The notes: generated by a model not told the origin, from the sequence alone. A stretch of DNA of 64,000 nt from Pseudolysobacter antarcticus (GCF_004168365.1 NZ_CP035704.1:992001-1056000); one strand, 5' to 3'. Counted from the stretch's first letter, positions 1 to 11,381 are shown. Numbers and translations are program-made.

Positions 1-278
1 GTGGCGCTGTCGTAATCGCTCGCGTTTTCCTGCACGGGTTCGCTGCGCGTATCCACGGTGGTTGCGGCTGGCGCGTAACTTTCGGCGGGATCGGGTTCGG
101 CCGCGGCTTCCGACTCGGTTACTTCGTCGCCCATTTCGAGCAGCGGATTGCTTTCCAGCGCTTCGCGCAATTCGGTTTCCAGCTCGATGCTGGAAAGCTG
201 CAGCAGACGAATCGCCTGCTGCAATTGCGGCGTCAACGCGAGTTGCTGATTAAGGCGTAGATGCAGCGCGGGCTTCAC
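1..278 (-). CDS. rpoN: RNA polymerase sigma-54 factor RpoN, N-terminal part (runs off the window)
   Basis: This is the N-terminal 92 or so residues of sigma-54, the sigma factor that needs AAA+ activators and directs nitrogen, motility and stress genes. The reverse strand starts at a GTG, the first possible start after an in-frame TAG. It reads a region I sequence including [15 protein letters not shown], followed by the usual acidic linker (residues about 50-92). Region I is the activator-responsive segment and is very diagnostic. The gene lies at the end of the kdsD-kdsC-lptCAB block, its usual gammaproteobacterial position. The rest of the protein (core-binding, HTH and RpoN box) lies left of base 1. 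Confidence 0.93.
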   Translation of the reverse strand, partial: MKPALHLRLNQQLALTPQLQQAIRLLQLSSIELETELREALESNPLLEMGDEVTESEAAAEPDPAESYAPAATTVDTRSEPVQENASDYDSA

Positions 279-389
279 GGGGTTCTACGCTCGGGTCGAT
301 AGTCCTTGGATGTGAAGAATAACGCCCACTACCCCGCGCGAGTCAACGCTTGCTTTTATCCGATCGACGCGGAATTGCGATGTTGTGCG

Positions 390-1781
390 CTACGGCACAT
401 TTGCGGCACCCGGTGTGAGCGTGGTGGTGAGCACCCAGTCGCTCGCGGCATTGTTGGTATCGACGCCGTTCGGCACGCGGGCGAGCGATCCGGTGACGAA
501 GTTATCGTCCGCCGCGGTGAGTGGCGTGCCTTCGACGAGATTGTAGGTGCCGGGGAAACCCGTGATCACGGCCGCAGTGATCGAACCTTCGTAAGAGAGC
601 GCATCAAGCAAGCGCATCGATACCGTATCGACCAACGCGATGCCGTCGGGCGAGCCGTTCTGGATCTGCGAATCACTGCCTGGGAATGCCATCGTCAGCG
701 TTCCGGCAGGCACGACAACGGCGCTCGATGATTTCACTACGAGGTACTGGCCGGGCGCGATGCTCGGGCCGGCGTCGATCAGATTCAGCCGCAAATATTC
801 GAGATTGTTATTGCCGTTGATCGGCGCCAGCGCTAGCGTGCTGAGATTTATCGTGAGGCTGCCGCTGTTGTAGAGTTCGATAAACTCGGTCGTGTCGGTG
901 CCGACCGTGTCGTAGTCGACCTCGTTGATTACCAGGCCGGCGTATGGATCGTTGACCGTCATCACCCCGAGTGCGCTGGTCTCGAATGTCAGGCCGGTAC
1001 CGGAGCCCGCGCCATTCGTATCGCAGTAGCTCCAGCTGCCGCCGCCATCATTGCTGAAGCGGTAGGTATACGCATAAATTCCGGGGAAATACGTCGCCAT
1101 GAAATTTATCTGGAATTCATCGGTATTGACGTATTGCGTGGTGTAACTGGCATCGCTGAATTGCCAGCCAGTGAGCAATCGCGGATCGCTCGACTGCGGC
1201 CCGAAACCGAACTGCGCCACCCATCCGACAGGCGCGCCAAGTGGTGCGGTAACGCCGGATTCAAGCAGGCGCCCGAGCACGGTTGGTGCGGCGGACCCGG
1301 CAAAAACGTTGATCGTGGCGGGTGACCAGATCACGCAATAGTCGGCCTCGCTGCCGACATCGGTTTCGTTCAATGCCTGCTCGACCTGGACCGCCGCGCC
1401 GAGCGTATTGCCGAGATGTGCCCACAAGGTCACGGGTGTGGCCGCGCCGACCAAGCCATTCACGAGTACCGGCGCGCTGGTCTGTCCGGCGTTGACTGTG
1501 ACACCGCCGCCGCTGATCGTGATGCGCGCCGGATCGGACGAGGTGATCGTGACGAAGGTCGGTACCAGCGCGGGATCGGATAACGTGACTTTCAGCGGCG
1601 AATACGCCGTTGCGACATTGCTGCTGCCGGCGGCAGTGACGCTGAGCGGAGGGCCGAAGGCGACCAGTCCGGTTTCAAAACTGTTGGCGAACAGCGGGTC
1701 AAGCGACTGCGCGTTCGCAGTCGCGACAAAGATGAAACTGCACGTGGCGAATCTTGCCGATATTGCCGCGAATCGATGCAT
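390..1781 (-). CDS. Secreted lamin-tail (LTD) domain protein
   Basis: A 463-residue secreted protein of unknown role. Residues 1-25 form a signal peptide ending near ATANAQS. It is followed at once by a short tag, DPLFANSFE, that resembles the DGFE-type tag at the C-terminus of the protein at 28362-29129. Residues about 35-125 look like an all-beta Ig-like region. From about residue 300 there is a lamin-tail-like domain: VINEVDYD, then EFIELYNSG, then LVEGTPLTAADDN near the end. Such domains occur in secreted bacterial nucleases and surface proteins, but no nuclease motif is visible here. A strong ribosome site (GGGGAG) precedes the ATG. The gene interrupts the usual lptB-rpoN adjacency. Confidence 0.8.
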   Translation of the reverse strand: MHRFAAISARFATCSFIFVATANAQSLDPLFANSFETGLVAFGPPLSVTAAGSSNVATAYSPLKVTLSDPALVPTFVTITSSDPARITISGGGVTVNAGQTSAPVLVNGLVGAATPVTLWAHLGNTLGAAVQVEQALNETDVGSEADYCVIWSPATINVFAGSAAPTVLGRLLESGVTAPLGAPVGWVAQFGFGPQSSDPRLLTGWQFSDASYTTQYVNTDEFQINFMATYFPGIYAYTYRFSNDGGGSWSYCDTNGAGSGTGLTFETSALGVMTVNDPYAGLVINEVDYDTVGTDTTEFIELYNSGSLTINLSTLALAPINGNNNLEYLRLNLIDAGPSIAPGQYLVVKSSSAVVVPAGTLTMAFPGSDSQIQNGSPDGIALVDTVSMRLLDALSYEGSITAAVITGFPGTYNLVEGTPLTAADDNFVTGSLARVPNGVDTNNAASDWVLTTTLTPGAANVP

Positions 1782-1851
1782 GATCGTTCTCCCCTCAGTC
1801 CCGCATCGTTTCGCACGCGGGGAGTAGCGTCAAGCAGAATAAAAAACCTTG

Positions 1852-2571
1852 TTACATGCGAAATTCACGTCCCAGATAAACCTCACGCACCTGATCGTTG
1901 GTGAGTATGTCCGCAGGCGAACCCTGCGCGAGCACCGCGCCGTCGTTCATGATGTAGGCCCGATCGCAGATGCCGAGCGTTTCGCGCACGTTGTGATCGG
2001 TGATGAGAATGCCGATACCACGCGATTTCAAATGCAGCACGATGCGCTGGATCTCGATCACCGAGATTGGATCGATACCGGCGAACGGTTCGTCGAGCAG
2101 CATGAAACGCGGCTTGGCGGCGAGCGCGCGGGCGATTTCCACACGGCGCCGTTCACCACCCGACAGGCTGATGCCGCGCTGGTTGGCGATATGCGTGATC
2201 TGCAATTCATCGAGCAGGCCGGCGAGCTCTTCCTTGCGCTGCGCATGGCTCAGGTTTTCGCGCAGCTCGAGAATGGCGAGGATATTTTCCGACACAGTAA
2301 GGCGGCGAAACACCGAGGGCTCCTGCGGCAGATAACCCAAGCCCATGCGCGCACGCACATGCATCGGCATCACCGTGATGTCGGTTTGATCCAGGCGGAT
2401 GTTGCCGGCATCCGCGGCAATCAGTCCGACGACCATGTAGAAACACGTCGTTTTGCCGGCGCCGTTCGGGCCGAGCAGGCCGACCACTTCGCCTTCGCAT
2501 AACGAGAAATCGAAACCGCGCACAATCTTGCGGCTACTGAAACTTTTTTGCAGGCCGATCGCGCTGAGCAT
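1852..2571 (-). CDS. lptB: LPS export ABC transporter ATP-binding protein LptB
   Basis: This is the cytoplasmic ATPase that powers the LptBFG extractor moving LPS from the inner membrane to the LptC-LptA bridge. The 239 residues match the family length. Walker [10 protein letters not shown] is at about residues 34-42, the ABC signature SLSGGERRR at about 139, Walker [13 protein letters not shown] at about 159, and the switch His in ITDHNVRET at about 194. It follows lptA after 5 bases, in the conserved kdsC-lptC-lptA-lptB order, so co-transcription is expected. The partner permeases LptF and LptG are not in the window. Confidence 0.96.
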   Translation of the reverse strand: MLSAIGLQKSFSSRKIVRGFDFSLCEGEVVGLLGPNGAGKTTCFYMVVGLIAADAGNIRLDQTDITVMPMHVRARMGLGYLPQEPSVFRRLTVSENILAILELRENLSHAQRKEELAGLLDELQITHIANQRGISLSGGERRRVEIARALAAKPRFMLLDEPFAGIDPISVIEIQRIVLHLKSRGIGILITDHNVRETLGICDRAYIMNDGAVLAQGSPADILTNDQVREVYLGREFRM

Positions 2572-2576
2572 GCTGG

Positions 2577-3314
2577 TCAGTGTCCGTCGGTCGTGGTGGT
2601 GGTTTCGGCCGCGGGTTTTGCGGGCGGCGATAGCGGTGCGGTTTTCGCCTTGTTTTTCTTGGCCGGTGTTGTCGTAGGCGTCGTACCCGGCTGTGTGGCC
2701 GCGGGCGTTTTTTCTTCCTTCGGTTGCAGGATGATATGGACGCGACTGGTCGCGCTTTCATCGCCGCTGACCATCTCTCCGGTCAGGGTGTTGTAGATCA
2801 TGTGCTCGCCGTGGAACGTGCCTTGTTTCTGCTGCACGACGGTGACGTTGCCGGTCATTTCGACGAGATGGGTATCGACCTTGTAGTCCAGCTTTTCCGC
2901 GTCTCCGGTCATCAGGCCGCCGTTGTCGTCCTGCATCTGCTCCATGTGCGCGAGCTTGCCGGTCAGGATCAAGTGTTTGACCTTGCTTTTATCGCTGGGC
3001 GCCGCGCCTTTTGCCGGAGCAACTTCCTTGTCCATGTAGATTGTGGCGTCGTCGCCATGCAGCTTGATAGTGCCTTGAACCATCAGCACGTTGCCATGCA
3101 GATAAATGGTTTTTTTGCTGCTGACTTCCTTGTCGCCTTCGATGCGCGAAGTGCCGGCGGTAACGTCCATCGGCTGATCGTTATCCGATTTCAGCGCGAA
3201 CGCGACCGGCGCGAGCGATGTCAAAAACAGCGCCAGCAAAACCACGCCAATGCGATATTTCGACAACAGGCCTGAACGCGTTTTACGATTATTTGCTGGG
3301 TAACATTGAGCCAT
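2577..3314 (-). CDS. lptA: LPS transport periplasmic protein LptA, with a long Pro/Thr/Lys tail
   Basis: LptA is the periplasmic beta-jellyroll that bridges LptC and LptD. An ATG at 3314 gives 245 residues; the frame is open to a TTG at 3338, which is less likely. A signal-peptide-like helix ([19 protein letters not shown]) covers about residues 20-38. The OstA-like domain follows, with [18 protein letters not shown]-like spacing and [14 protein letters not shown]. The C-terminus is unusual: about 50 residues rich in Pro, Thr, Ala and Lys follow the jellyroll, so the protein is longer than typical LptA (about 180 residues). It overlaps the 3-prime end of lptC by 26 bases. Confidence 0.92.
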   Translation of the reverse strand: MAQCYPANNRKTRSGLLSKYRIGVVLLALFLTSLAPVAFALKSDNDQPMDVTAGTSRIEGDKEVSSKKTIYLHGNVLMVQGTIKLHGDDATIYMDKEVAPAKGAAPSDKSKVKHLILTGKLAHMEQMQDDNGGLMTGDAEKLDYKVDTHLVEMTGNVTVVQQKQGTFHGEHMIYNTLTGEMVSGDESATSRVHIILQPKEEKTPAATQPGTTPTTTPAKKNKAKTAPLSPPAKPAAETTTTTDGH

Positions 3315-3855
3315 GGTAACTCGATAGAAATTCGACAACTTTGAGGTTGAGATCGGACTTCATGCCGACCCCGCTACTGACGGAATCCGGTTGCGTAATG
3401 GTGGCGAGGGTCGCGGTCTGCATGCGCTTGTCCTTCGGCCAGGTCATCATGTCGGTGGTGACGATTTGCGCGGCCTGCACCTTGTCGTTCGGCAGCCGAT
3501 GCATTTCCACGGCGCCGCTGAGCATGAGTTCGGTGCCGTCCTTGTTGGTCCATGCGGCATCCGACGTGCCCTTCCACAGATTGCCGCCGCTATCGACCAT
3601 CGTGTAGTGCGGCAAATCGACGAAGATCATGCCGTCATCACTACGCCGAGCGAGTCGCGGCGCTTCGAGAATGAACGACAGACGGCCCTGATCGTCGAGC
3701 GCATTCATCGTGAAATTCTGCAAGGTGTAATCCGACCGCGGCGCACCGACAAATACCTCGGTTTCTTTTTTCGGGCGCACATACCACACCAGCAGTTGCG
3801 TCAGTGCGGCAAAAACCGCCAACCCGATAATCAACAGCCAGCTATTGCGCTCCAT
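3289..3855 (-). CDS. lptC: LPS export ABC transporter periplasmic protein LptC
   Basis: LptC is a bitopic inner-membrane protein with a periplasmic jellyroll that receives LPS from LptBFG and passes it to LptA. From the ATG at 3855 the protein has 188 residues, the normal size. It begins MERNSWLLII, with one membrane helix at residues 5-23, then a beta-rich domain. The sequence at this locus plus the small size identify it. The start shares one base with the kdsC stop (TGATG), a typical translational coupling. A longer upstream frame exists but lies inside kdsC and is rejected. Confidence 0.92.
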   Translation of the reverse strand: MERNSWLLIIGLAVFAALTQLLVWYVRPKKETEVFVGAPRSDYTLQNFTMNALDDQGRLSFILEAPRLARRSDDGMIFVDLPHYTMVDSGGNLWKGTSDAAWTNKDGTELMLSGAVEMHRLPNDKVQAAQIVTTDMMTWPKDKRMQTATLATITQPDSVSSGVGMKSDLNLKVVEFLSSYHGSMLPSK

Positions 3856-4394
3856 CACAGGTAATTCTTGAGCTCGGCCTCGGCCTTGCCTTGGGCACGC
3901 AGCAACAGGTCGCAGACTTCGCGCACCGCACCGGCGCCACCGGCACGCTCGGTGCGCCAGTGTGCGTGCTCGCTGACCCACGGATGCGCATTCGCCACCG
4001 CGATCGACAAACCCACCTGACGCATCACCGGTAGATCGGGCAGGTCATCGCCGGTGTAGCAGGCTTGCGTGGGATCGAGCTTGAGCGCGTGGCAGAGTTT
4101 TTCGAAGCACGCGAGTTTGTGTTCCTGGCCTTGATAGACGTGGGCGACGCCGAGTTCGGCCATGCGTTCGGTGACCAGATGGCTGATGCGCGAGGTGATG
4201 ATCGCTACCTCAATGCCGTTCGCCAGCAGGCGCTTGAGGCCGAGTCCGTCGTGGACATAAAACGCCTTGAGTTCGCGCCCGTCTTCGGCAAACCACAGGC
4301 GTCCGTCGGTCAGCACGCCATCCACATCGAACACCGCGAGGCGCACGCGTGCGGCACGTTCGTGGATATCGGCGGGCAGGTCGTTCACGGACAT
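3855..4394 (-). CDS. kdsC: 3-deoxy-manno-octulosonate-8-phosphatase KdsC
   Basis: KdsC dephosphorylates Kdo-8-phosphate, the last step before CMP-Kdo activation for LPS inner core. It is a HAD-superfamily C0-type phosphatase. Visible motifs are the nucleophile motif VFDVDGVLTDG at about residue 20, the Thr/Ser motif AIITSR at about 65, and the Mg-binding loop YTGDDLPDLPVM at about 114. The ATG at 4394 gives 179 residues, in the normal range. The open frame extends to 4463, but the extension looks non-coding. The neighbours kdsD and lptC confirm the assignment. Confidence 0.93.
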   Translation of the reverse strand: MSVNDLPADIHERAARVRLAVFDVDGVLTDGRLWFAEDGRELKAFYVHDGLGLKRLLANGIEVAIITSRISHLVTERMAELGVAHVYQGQEHKLACFEKLCHALKLDPTQACYTGDDLPDLPVMRQVGLSIAVANAHPWVSEHAHWRTERAGGAGAVREVCDLLLRAQGKAEAELKNYL

Positions 4395-4552
4395 GGCATC
4401 TCGACGGTGAATCGTTACGGTGACATCGCGCCTGATGACATCAGGCGGGATTGCAAGGCGCAAGCGCTGCGCCGGATGATAGCAATACCGCGCCTAACGC
4501 AGTGCTGAACGGCTGAAATATCGCCACGCCAGCTACACTTCGCCGACGAATT

Positions 4553-5578
4553 TCAGACCACGCGGGCGCGCAGCAAATCGTGGATATTCAGTGCGCCGAC
4601 GACGCGCTGCTCCGCATCCACCACCAGCAATGCGTGGATCTTGTGGTCTTCCATCAATCGCGCAGCTTCGACTGCGAGTTTGTCCGCGGTGATGGTTTTG
4701 GGCCGCGCGGTCATGAGCTGGGTTACTGGCGTGGTGCGCAGGTCGATATCGTCATCGTCCACTGCACGGCGCAAATCGCCGTCGGTGAACACGCCGAGCA
4801 GGCGCTGCTGGTCGTCGACCACGGCGGTCATGCCGAGGCCCTTGCGCGTCATTTCCATGAGCGTGGCCGACAAAGTCGCATTCGCATCGATGCTCGGGAT
4901 CTTGTCGCCGGTGTGCATGATGTCGCTGATGTGCAGCAACAAGCGCCGACCCAGCGAACCGGCCGGATGCGAACGCGCAAAATCGTCAGACGTGAAACCA
5001 CGCGCTTCGAGCAGCGCAATGGCCAAGGCATCGCCCATCACCAAGGCTGCCGTGGTGCTGGCGGTGGGGGCGAGGCCGAGCGGGCAGGCTTCCTCCGGCA
5101 CGCTGACATCCAGATGCAGGTCGCCCAGTCTGGCAAGCGAAGACTGCGCGTTGCCGGTCATTGCGATCAGCGGAATATTCTGGCGCTTGATCAGCGGCAG
5201 GATGGTTAGCAGTTCATCCGTTTCGCCGGAGTAGGACAGCGCCAGCACGACATCCTTCTGCGTGATCATGCCGAGATCGCCATGACTGGCTTCGCCCGGG
5301 TGGACGAAAAACGCTGGCGTGCCGGTAGAAGCGAGGGTGGCGGCGATCTTGCGCGCGATATGCCCGGATTTGCCCATGCCGGAGACGATCACGCGGCCCT
5401 GACACGCGAACATCAGCTCGCAAGTGGCGAGAAAACTCGCGTCAATGCGCTGTTTCAGCACTTCGATCGCGCGCGCCTCGGTGGCGATCACGGTTAACGC
5501 GCTTTGCGTCAGCACCGTGGCATCGAGCTGCGCGGAAGGCAATTTCAGGCTACGAACAGGCAGGATTTGGGCATTCAT
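4553..5578 (-). CDS. kdsD: Arabinose-5-phosphate isomerase KdsD
   Basis: KdsD interconverts ribulose-5-phosphate and arabinose-5-phosphate, the entry to Kdo synthesis. It has a SIS domain (about residues 45-180; VSGMGKSGHIARKIAATLAS and the LSYSGET loop) and two C-terminal CBS domains from about residue 215 (ISDIMHTGDKIPSI; LMTARPKTITADKLAVEAA). The ATG at 5578 gives 341 residues, close to the family norm. An open frame runs on to 5779 but would cover the promoter region shared with the divergent ibaG gene, so it is not used. A gap of about 160 bases separates it from kdsC. Confidence 0.93.
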   Translation of the reverse strand: MNAQILPVRSLKLPSAQLDATVLTQSALTVIATEARAIEVLKQRIDASFLATCELMFACQGRVIVSGMGKSGHIARKIAATLASTGTPAFFVHPGEASHGDLGMITQKDVVLALSYSGETDELLTILPLIKRQNIPLIAMTGNAQSSLARLGDLHLDVSVPEEACPLGLAPTASTTAALVMGDALAIALLEARGFTSDDFARSHPAGSLGRRLLLHISDIMHTGDKIPSIDANATLSATLMEMTRKGLGMTAVVDDQQRLLGVFTDGDLRRAVDDDDIDLRTTPVTQLMTARPKTITADKLAVEAARLMEDHKIHALLVVDAEQRVVGALNIHDLLRARVV

Positions 5579-5787
5579 CAAGACAGGATGCAGTAGTGAG
5601 ATAGGCTGGTCGGCGACAAACAGGTTTCTGTAACGCTGGATTTTGAGTACCATTCGCGACCCCATTCTACAGTTAAGCGTCCGCTTTCGCGCGCAATCCC
5701 GGTTAACGCGCCTTTTGGCCAGACGTTGACCCTGTGCTGAAACCAGCGGCATTTCCTGCCCGCAAGTCGCCAGAATCAAGGCCTATC

Positions 5788-7297
<1,510 letters not shown>

Positions 7298-7304
7298 TCG
7301 AAAT

Positions 7305-7337
7305 AAAAAAACGCAGGATTTCAACCCTGCGTTTTTG
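7305..7337. terminator. Bidirectional Rho-independent terminator
   Basis: The inverted repeat AAAAACGCAGG / CCTGCGTTTTT has an 8-base loop. It is flanked by A-tracts on one side and T-tracts on the other, so it can terminate both murA (plus) and the converging DUF3108 gene (minus). Confidence 0.9.
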
Positions 7338-7365
7338 TTTTGCAACAATCGCAAATGCTACGGCG

Positions 7366-8088
7366 TTATTTGTTGAGCTGTAATAAAACCAGTTTCATCG
7401 TGATCGTATCGCCCTTGTCCTGCTGCTCAATCTGCACCGGCAAGAAACCACGTTCGGCAGCATGCCAGCTGGTGTTGTGTTTGTTTGGATTGTCATTGCG
7501 CTCGCGTTCGACGCGCATCGCGCTGAGCTTTCCGGCGGGAAGATCCAGCGTTTCGGTAGCCTTGATCGCGTAAACCTTGTCGGCCACCGTATCGCTGTCG
7601 AGCACCGGATAGCTCAAGGATTTGCTGCCGCGCTTCAAGTCGGCAGCCACGGCCAGCACCGCGAGATTGCGATCCACGCTGCCGGGTTTCAACGCCACCG
7701 TCCATTGCTGACTGCCATCGTGCGACGCCGCGCTGTTTTTGCTCCAGTCGAACACGATGCCGCGCTGCCGGGTTTTGATCGCCGATTTTTGCGTGTACTG
7801 ATATTGCAGGCTTTCCGGCAGACCGTTGCGCCAGTGGAACGTCGAGACTTCGCGCACATCGATGCCGGCCAGTGCAGCCATGCCTGAGGTGCCCTTGGTC
7901 TGGTTGATGAATTCCCAGTTGTCGCCCTGCGCGTGATGCAGGTCGAGCGTGGCCTTGCCCATGATCTTGCCATTGCGCAGCACGTCGTACTCGGCGTGGA
8001 ACGCCGGCAGCGGCGCGGTTTCGGCAGCGCTGGCGAGACTGCAGACGGACGTCAGTGCGGCGGCGAGAAAAATTGCAAAACGGGTCAT
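7366..8088 (-). CDS. DUF3108 domain-containing periplasmic protein
   Basis: A 240-residue exported protein of unknown function. A signal peptide covers residues 1-21 (cleavage near LASAAETA). The mature part matches the DUF3108 layout: FHAEYDVLRNGKIMGKA at the start of a beta sandwich, a central FHWRNGLPESLQYQYTQ stretch, and a conserved C-terminal segment with AIKATETLDLPAGKLSAMRV and the ending GFLPVQIEQQDKGDTI. In related genomes it is often next to purN, as here. It probably folds as a lipocalin-like or VioE/LolA-like barrel, which is inference only. Confidence 0.85.
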   Translation of the reverse strand: MTRFAIFLAAALTSVCSLASAAETAPLPAFHAEYDVLRNGKIMGKATLDLHHAQGDNWEFINQTKGTSGMAALAGIDVREVSTFHWRNGLPESLQYQYTQKSAIKTRQRGIVFDWSKNSAASHDGSQQWTVALKPGSVDRNLAVLAVAADLKRGSKSLSYPVLDSDTVADKVYAIKATETLDLPAGKLSAMRVERERNDNPNKHNTSWHAAERGFLPVQIEQQDKGDTITMKLVLLQLNK

Positions 8089-8165
8089 GGTCGTGATTCC
8101 GAAAAAGTCTGATCGGAGTCTGCCGGATTTTCGCTGAACGCAAGTCGTCCGTGTCGGCGATTGGC

Positions 8166-8864
8166 TCAGCGCTGTGCAAGCTCGCCATCGCCACCGAGTT
8201 GCAGCGGTCCTGGCAAATGCTGGCCGTCGCAGCGCCAGTCATCCGACGCCAAGTGAATGCGATCGTTTGCGATCAGCGCGATACACGCGCACAACAAGTG
8301 ATGTTCCAGCGGCAGCAATCTTGCGGCCAATGTTTCGGCGTTGTCATCCGATTGAATCTGGATCTGCGCCTGCGCGATCACCGGCCCCGCATCCAGCGTC
8401 GGCGTGACGATATGCACGCTGCTGCCGTGCAGCGCATCGCCCGCGTCGAGCGCACGCTGGTGGGTATGCAGCCCCGGATATTTCGGCAGCAATGAGGGAT
8501 GGATATTGATCATGCGCCCGGCACACGCGCTGACCACGGCCGGATCGAGAACACGCATGAAACCCGCGAGCACGATCAGGCGTGGCGAAAATTCCGCGAT
8601 GCGTGCGAACAAGTCGCGATCGAAACTCGCGCGATCCGCATAGTCGCGCGGACTCAGCGCGACAGTCGCAATGCCGGCGTCGCGCGCACGCTGCAAGGCT
8701 TGGCATTTCGGTTTGTCGGACAGCACACCGCGAATTTCCACGGCCAACGTACCAGCATCGCGCGCATCGATCAGCGCCTGCAGATTCGAGCCACGCCCGG
8801 AGGCGAGTACGACAATCGGCAATAAATCGGTGCGACTATTTTCAGCCGATGCGGACACGCTCAT
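8166..8864 (-). CDS. purN: Phosphoribosylglycinamide formyltransferase PurN
   Basis: PurN transfers a formyl group from 10-formyl-THF to GAR in purine synthesis. The phosphate-binding motif [14 protein letters not shown] is at about residue 19 and the catalytic Asn/His motif [19 protein letters not shown] at about 118. The active-site Asp follows in [12 protein letters not shown] at about residue 154. The 232 residues are slightly more than the usual 210 because of an extended C-terminus. The start overlaps the end of purM by 23 bases, so the two genes form a coupled operon. Confidence 0.95.
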   Translation of the reverse strand: MSVSASAENSRTDLLPIVVLASGRGSNLQALIDARDAGTLAVEIRGVLSDKPKCQALQRARDAGIATVALSPRDYADRASFDRDLFARIAEFSPRLIVLAGFMRVLDPAVVSACAGRMINIHPSLLPKYPGLHTHQRALDAGDALHGSSVHIVTPTLDAGPVIAQAQIQIQSDDNAETLAARLLPLEHHLLCACIALIANDRIHLASDDWRCDGQHLPGPLQLGGDGELAQR

Positions 8865-9879
8865 CGCCCGCCGTATTCTCGATCACACCAATCTGCCAGG
8901 CTTCGAGCTGCAGTGATTTCAATGCCGCGATGGTCGCGCCGACCTGCGCTTGCCCCACGATCAAGGTGTAGCCGATGCCGCAGTTGAAGGTGCGCCACAT
9001 TTCTTCGTTGGCGACGTTGCCTTCGCGCTGCAGCCAGTCGAATACCGCTGGCTGGCGCCAGCTCTTCGCGTCAAGCACGATGCCGAGGCCTTCAGGCACG
9101 ACCCGGATGATGTTTTCCTTGAGGCCACCGCCGGTGATATGCGCCATGCCATGCACCGGCTGTGCCTTGAGCAAATCGAGGATCGGTTTGACGTAGATCG
9201 TGGTCGGCGCCATCAGCGCATCGGCCAACGTGATTCCGCCGAGATCGAGATCGAACGGACTGCCCGCGCGTTCGACAATGCGGCGGATCAGCGAATAACC
9301 GTTCGAATGTGCGCCGCTCGATGCGATGCCGATGATCGCGTCGCCCGCCTGAATCTTGCTGCCATCGATCAGCGCGGATTTTTCCACCGCGCCGACGCAG
9401 AATCCGGCCAGATCGTATTCGCCTGGCGGATACATATCGGGCATCTCGGCGGTCTCGCCACCGATCAAGGCGCAACCGGCGAGTTCGCAGCCTTTCGCAA
9501 TGCCGCCGACCACCGCCACCGTGGTATCGACATCGAGTTTGCCGGTCGCAAAATAATCGAGGAAGAACAGCGATTCCGCACCTTGCACGAGCACGTCGTT
9601 GACGCACATGCCGACTAGGTCGATGCCGATCGTGTCGTGACGATTCAGAATCTGCGCGAGTTTGAGTTTGGTGCCGACGCCGTCGGTGCCGGAAACCAGT
9701 ACCGGTTCCTTGTAGCGCCCGGCCAGTTCGAACAGCGCGCCGAAGCCACCGAGGCCGGACATCACTTCCTTGCGGAAGGTGCGCGCGACCAGCGGTTTGA
9801 TACGCTCGACCACGGCATTGCCGGCGTCGATATCCACGCCGGCGGCGCGATAGGTGAGGGCTTCCTTCTCTTTGGACAT
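8842..9879 (-). CDS. purM: Phosphoribosylformylglycinamidine cyclo-ligase PurM
   Basis: PurM (AIR synthetase) closes the imidazole ring of the purine nucleus using ATP. The 345 residues are family-typical. Diagnostic segments are [20 protein letters not shown] at residues 8-27, the ATP-binding region [14 protein letters not shown] at about 62, [17 protein letters not shown] at about 96, [16 protein letters not shown] at about 135, and [12 protein letters not shown] at about 248. The ATG at 9879 is used; the open frame continues upstream but the extra sequence is not PurM-like and lies in the divergent promoter region. Confidence 0.96.
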   Translation of the reverse strand: MSKEKEALTYRAAGVDIDAGNAVVERIKPLVARTFRKEVMSGLGGFGALFELAGRYKEPVLVSGTDGVGTKLKLAQILNRHDTIGIDLVGMCVNDVLVQGAESLFFLDYFATGKLDVDTTVAVVGGIAKGCELAGCALIGGETAEMPDMYPPGEYDLAGFCVGAVEKSALIDGSKIQAGDAIIGIASSGAHSNGYSLIRRIVERAGSPFDLDLGGITLADALMAPTTIYVKPILDLLKAQPVHGMAHITGGGLKENIIRVVPEGLGIVLDAKSWRQPAVFDWLQREGNVANEEMWRTFNCGIGYTLIVGQAQVGATIAALKSLQLEAWQIGVIENTAGDERVRIG

Positions 9880-10071
9880 GCGGCGCAATCGGCTGGGATT
9901 CGGGGCGCGAATGATAGCAGGGAAGCCGCCGCGAGACCTCTGTCGGCGCGATACATGGTCGGCCCGCACGACTTGCGGCAAGGCAGCTTGCAACGTGTTT
10001 GATGGACGCGCAGCAGCGGATTGGGCAGACTGACCGCCCTTTATCCTCTCTGTCGAGATCGGGAACCGATT

Positions 10072-10749
10072 GTGAATCGTGCCTTTGTCCACGTGTTTGC
10101 CGCACTCTTTTTAGTTATCGGCTTGGTGCCGGTTCCATCGCGCGTGTTTGCCGCGGGCGATCCGGCCTACAGCGCCGACGTGCCGGTCAACAGCCAATCG
10201 GACGACGATCGTGTCGCCGGATTGCGCATCGCGCTGGGGCAGGTGCTGGCGCGGTTGTCCGGCGATGCCGGCGTGGCGACCCGTGCTGATGTGCTGAAAG
10301 CCTCGGCGCAAGCGTCGAATTTCGTGCAGCAATATCAGTACGTGCGCAGCGCTGATAGCGGCGCGAATGCATCGTCGTCGCATCTGCTGTTGAGTGCGCA
10401 GTTCGATCCGGCGGCGGTGGACGATCTGCTGCGCAGGTTGCATCTCGGCGGCCACGAAAATGAAACCGGCAATGTAGTACCGGAGCAGGGCGGCAATATG
10501 CGCGTATGGATCAGCGGCATGCGTTCGGCGGCGGATTATTCGCGAGCCATGGCTGCGCTGCTCGGCAGCGACAATGTGCTCGCGGCGACGCCTGAACGCG
10601 CGCACGACGATGGCATGCTGGTCGCACTCAAACTGCGCAGCGGTATGCAGCGCTTGCTCGAAAATCTCGCGGCGGCGCAGACGCTGAGTCCGCTGTCGGA
10701 CGCGAAAGCGATCGATGGCGTGGATCTGCAGTTACTGTTCCGTCCGTAG
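10072..10749 (+). CDS. DUF2066 domain-containing exported protein
   Basis: A 225-residue exported protein of unknown function. It is read from a GTG giving [19 protein letters not shown], a signal peptide cleaved near FAAGD. The mature region has the DUF2066 hallmark of a short [19 protein letters not shown] helix followed by tyrosine-containing strands ([13 protein letters not shown]). It is divergent from purM and leads a run with the phosphatidyltransferase, permease and hda. This purM / DUF2066 / permease / hda order is common in gammaproteobacteria and supports both the call and the GTG start. Confidence 0.8.
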   Translation: MNRAFVHVFAALFLVIGLVPVPSRVFAAGDPAYSADVPVNSQSDDDRVAGLRIALGQVLARLSGDAGVATRADVLKASAQASNFVQQYQYVRSADSGANASSSHLLLSAQFDPAAVDDLLRRLHLGGHENETGNVVPEQGGNMRVWISGMRSAADYSRAMAALLGSDNVLAATPERAHDDGMLVALKLRSGMQRLLENLAAAQTLSPLSDAKAIDGVDLQLLFRP

Positions 10750-10810
10750 TGCCACAAGGAAGCCGCACCCCACTTCAGGCTGAATTTCCGATGTCGAGTT
10801 TTATCGCGCA

Positions 10811-11377
10811 ATGATGCGCCACCTGCCGAATCTGCTGACCGTGCTGCGCATGCTGCTGGTGCTGCCGCTCGCGTGGCTGATTCGCGAACGGCATTACGAC
10901 AGTGCGCTGATTGTCGCCGCAATCGCCGGTTTCAGCGATGCGCTGGATGGTTTCCTGGCGAAGCGTTACGGCTGGCAAAGCTGGCTCGGCGGCTTGCTCG
11001 ATCCGATTGCCGACAAGCTGCTGCTGATCGTGTCGTTCGTGGCACTCGGCCTGACCGGCGCGCATCCGCTGTGGCTGACGTGGCTGGTGATCGGTCGCGA
11101 TCTGGTAATCGTTGCCGGAGCGCTGCTGTATCACACCTTGATCGGGCGGCTCAGCGCCGAGCCGACCACGCTGAGCAAAATCACCACCGTGCTGCAAATC
11201 GGTTACGTGCTGCTGCAACTCGTGCATCTGAGTAGCTGGGTCGATGTACCGGTGATGCTGCTCACGGCCGCGATCTGGCTGGTCGCGATCGCTACGCTGG
11301 CGAGCGGCCTGGATTATGTGCTCAAGTGGTCGCGCCGTGCCGCACGCGTACGCCGCGCCACCTCACGCGAGAAATAA
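10811..11377 (+). CDS. CDP-alcohol phosphatidyltransferase family protein (PgsA-like)
   Basis: An integral membrane enzyme of phospholipid synthesis, 188 residues. The CDP-alcohol phosphotransferase signature is present as DALDGFLAKR followed by GGLLDPIADK, giving the four metal-binding Asp residues. The usual Arg of the AR pair is Lys (AKR), a substitution seen in some family members. Several hydrophobic helices follow, with a basic C-terminus (SRRAARVRR). It is probably phosphatidylglycerophosphate synthase or a close paralogue; the substrate cannot be decided from sequence alone. It lies 4 bases upstream of the permease gene. Confidence 0.85.
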   Translation: MMRHLPNLLTVLRMLLVLPLAWLIRERHYDSALIVAAIAGFSDALDGFLAKRYGWQSWLGGLLDPIADKLLLIVSFVALGLTGAHPLWLTWLVIGRDLVIVAGALLYHTLIGRLSAEPTTLSKITTVLQIGYVLLQLVHLSSWVDVPVMLLTAAIWLVAIATLASGLDYVLKWSRRAARVRRATSREK

Positions 11378-11381
11378 CACG

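Noticed and set aside
5579-5779. Extended KdsD N-terminus (408 residues)
   Set aside because: The extra 67 residues are not KdsD-like and would consume the divergent promoter region with ibaG.
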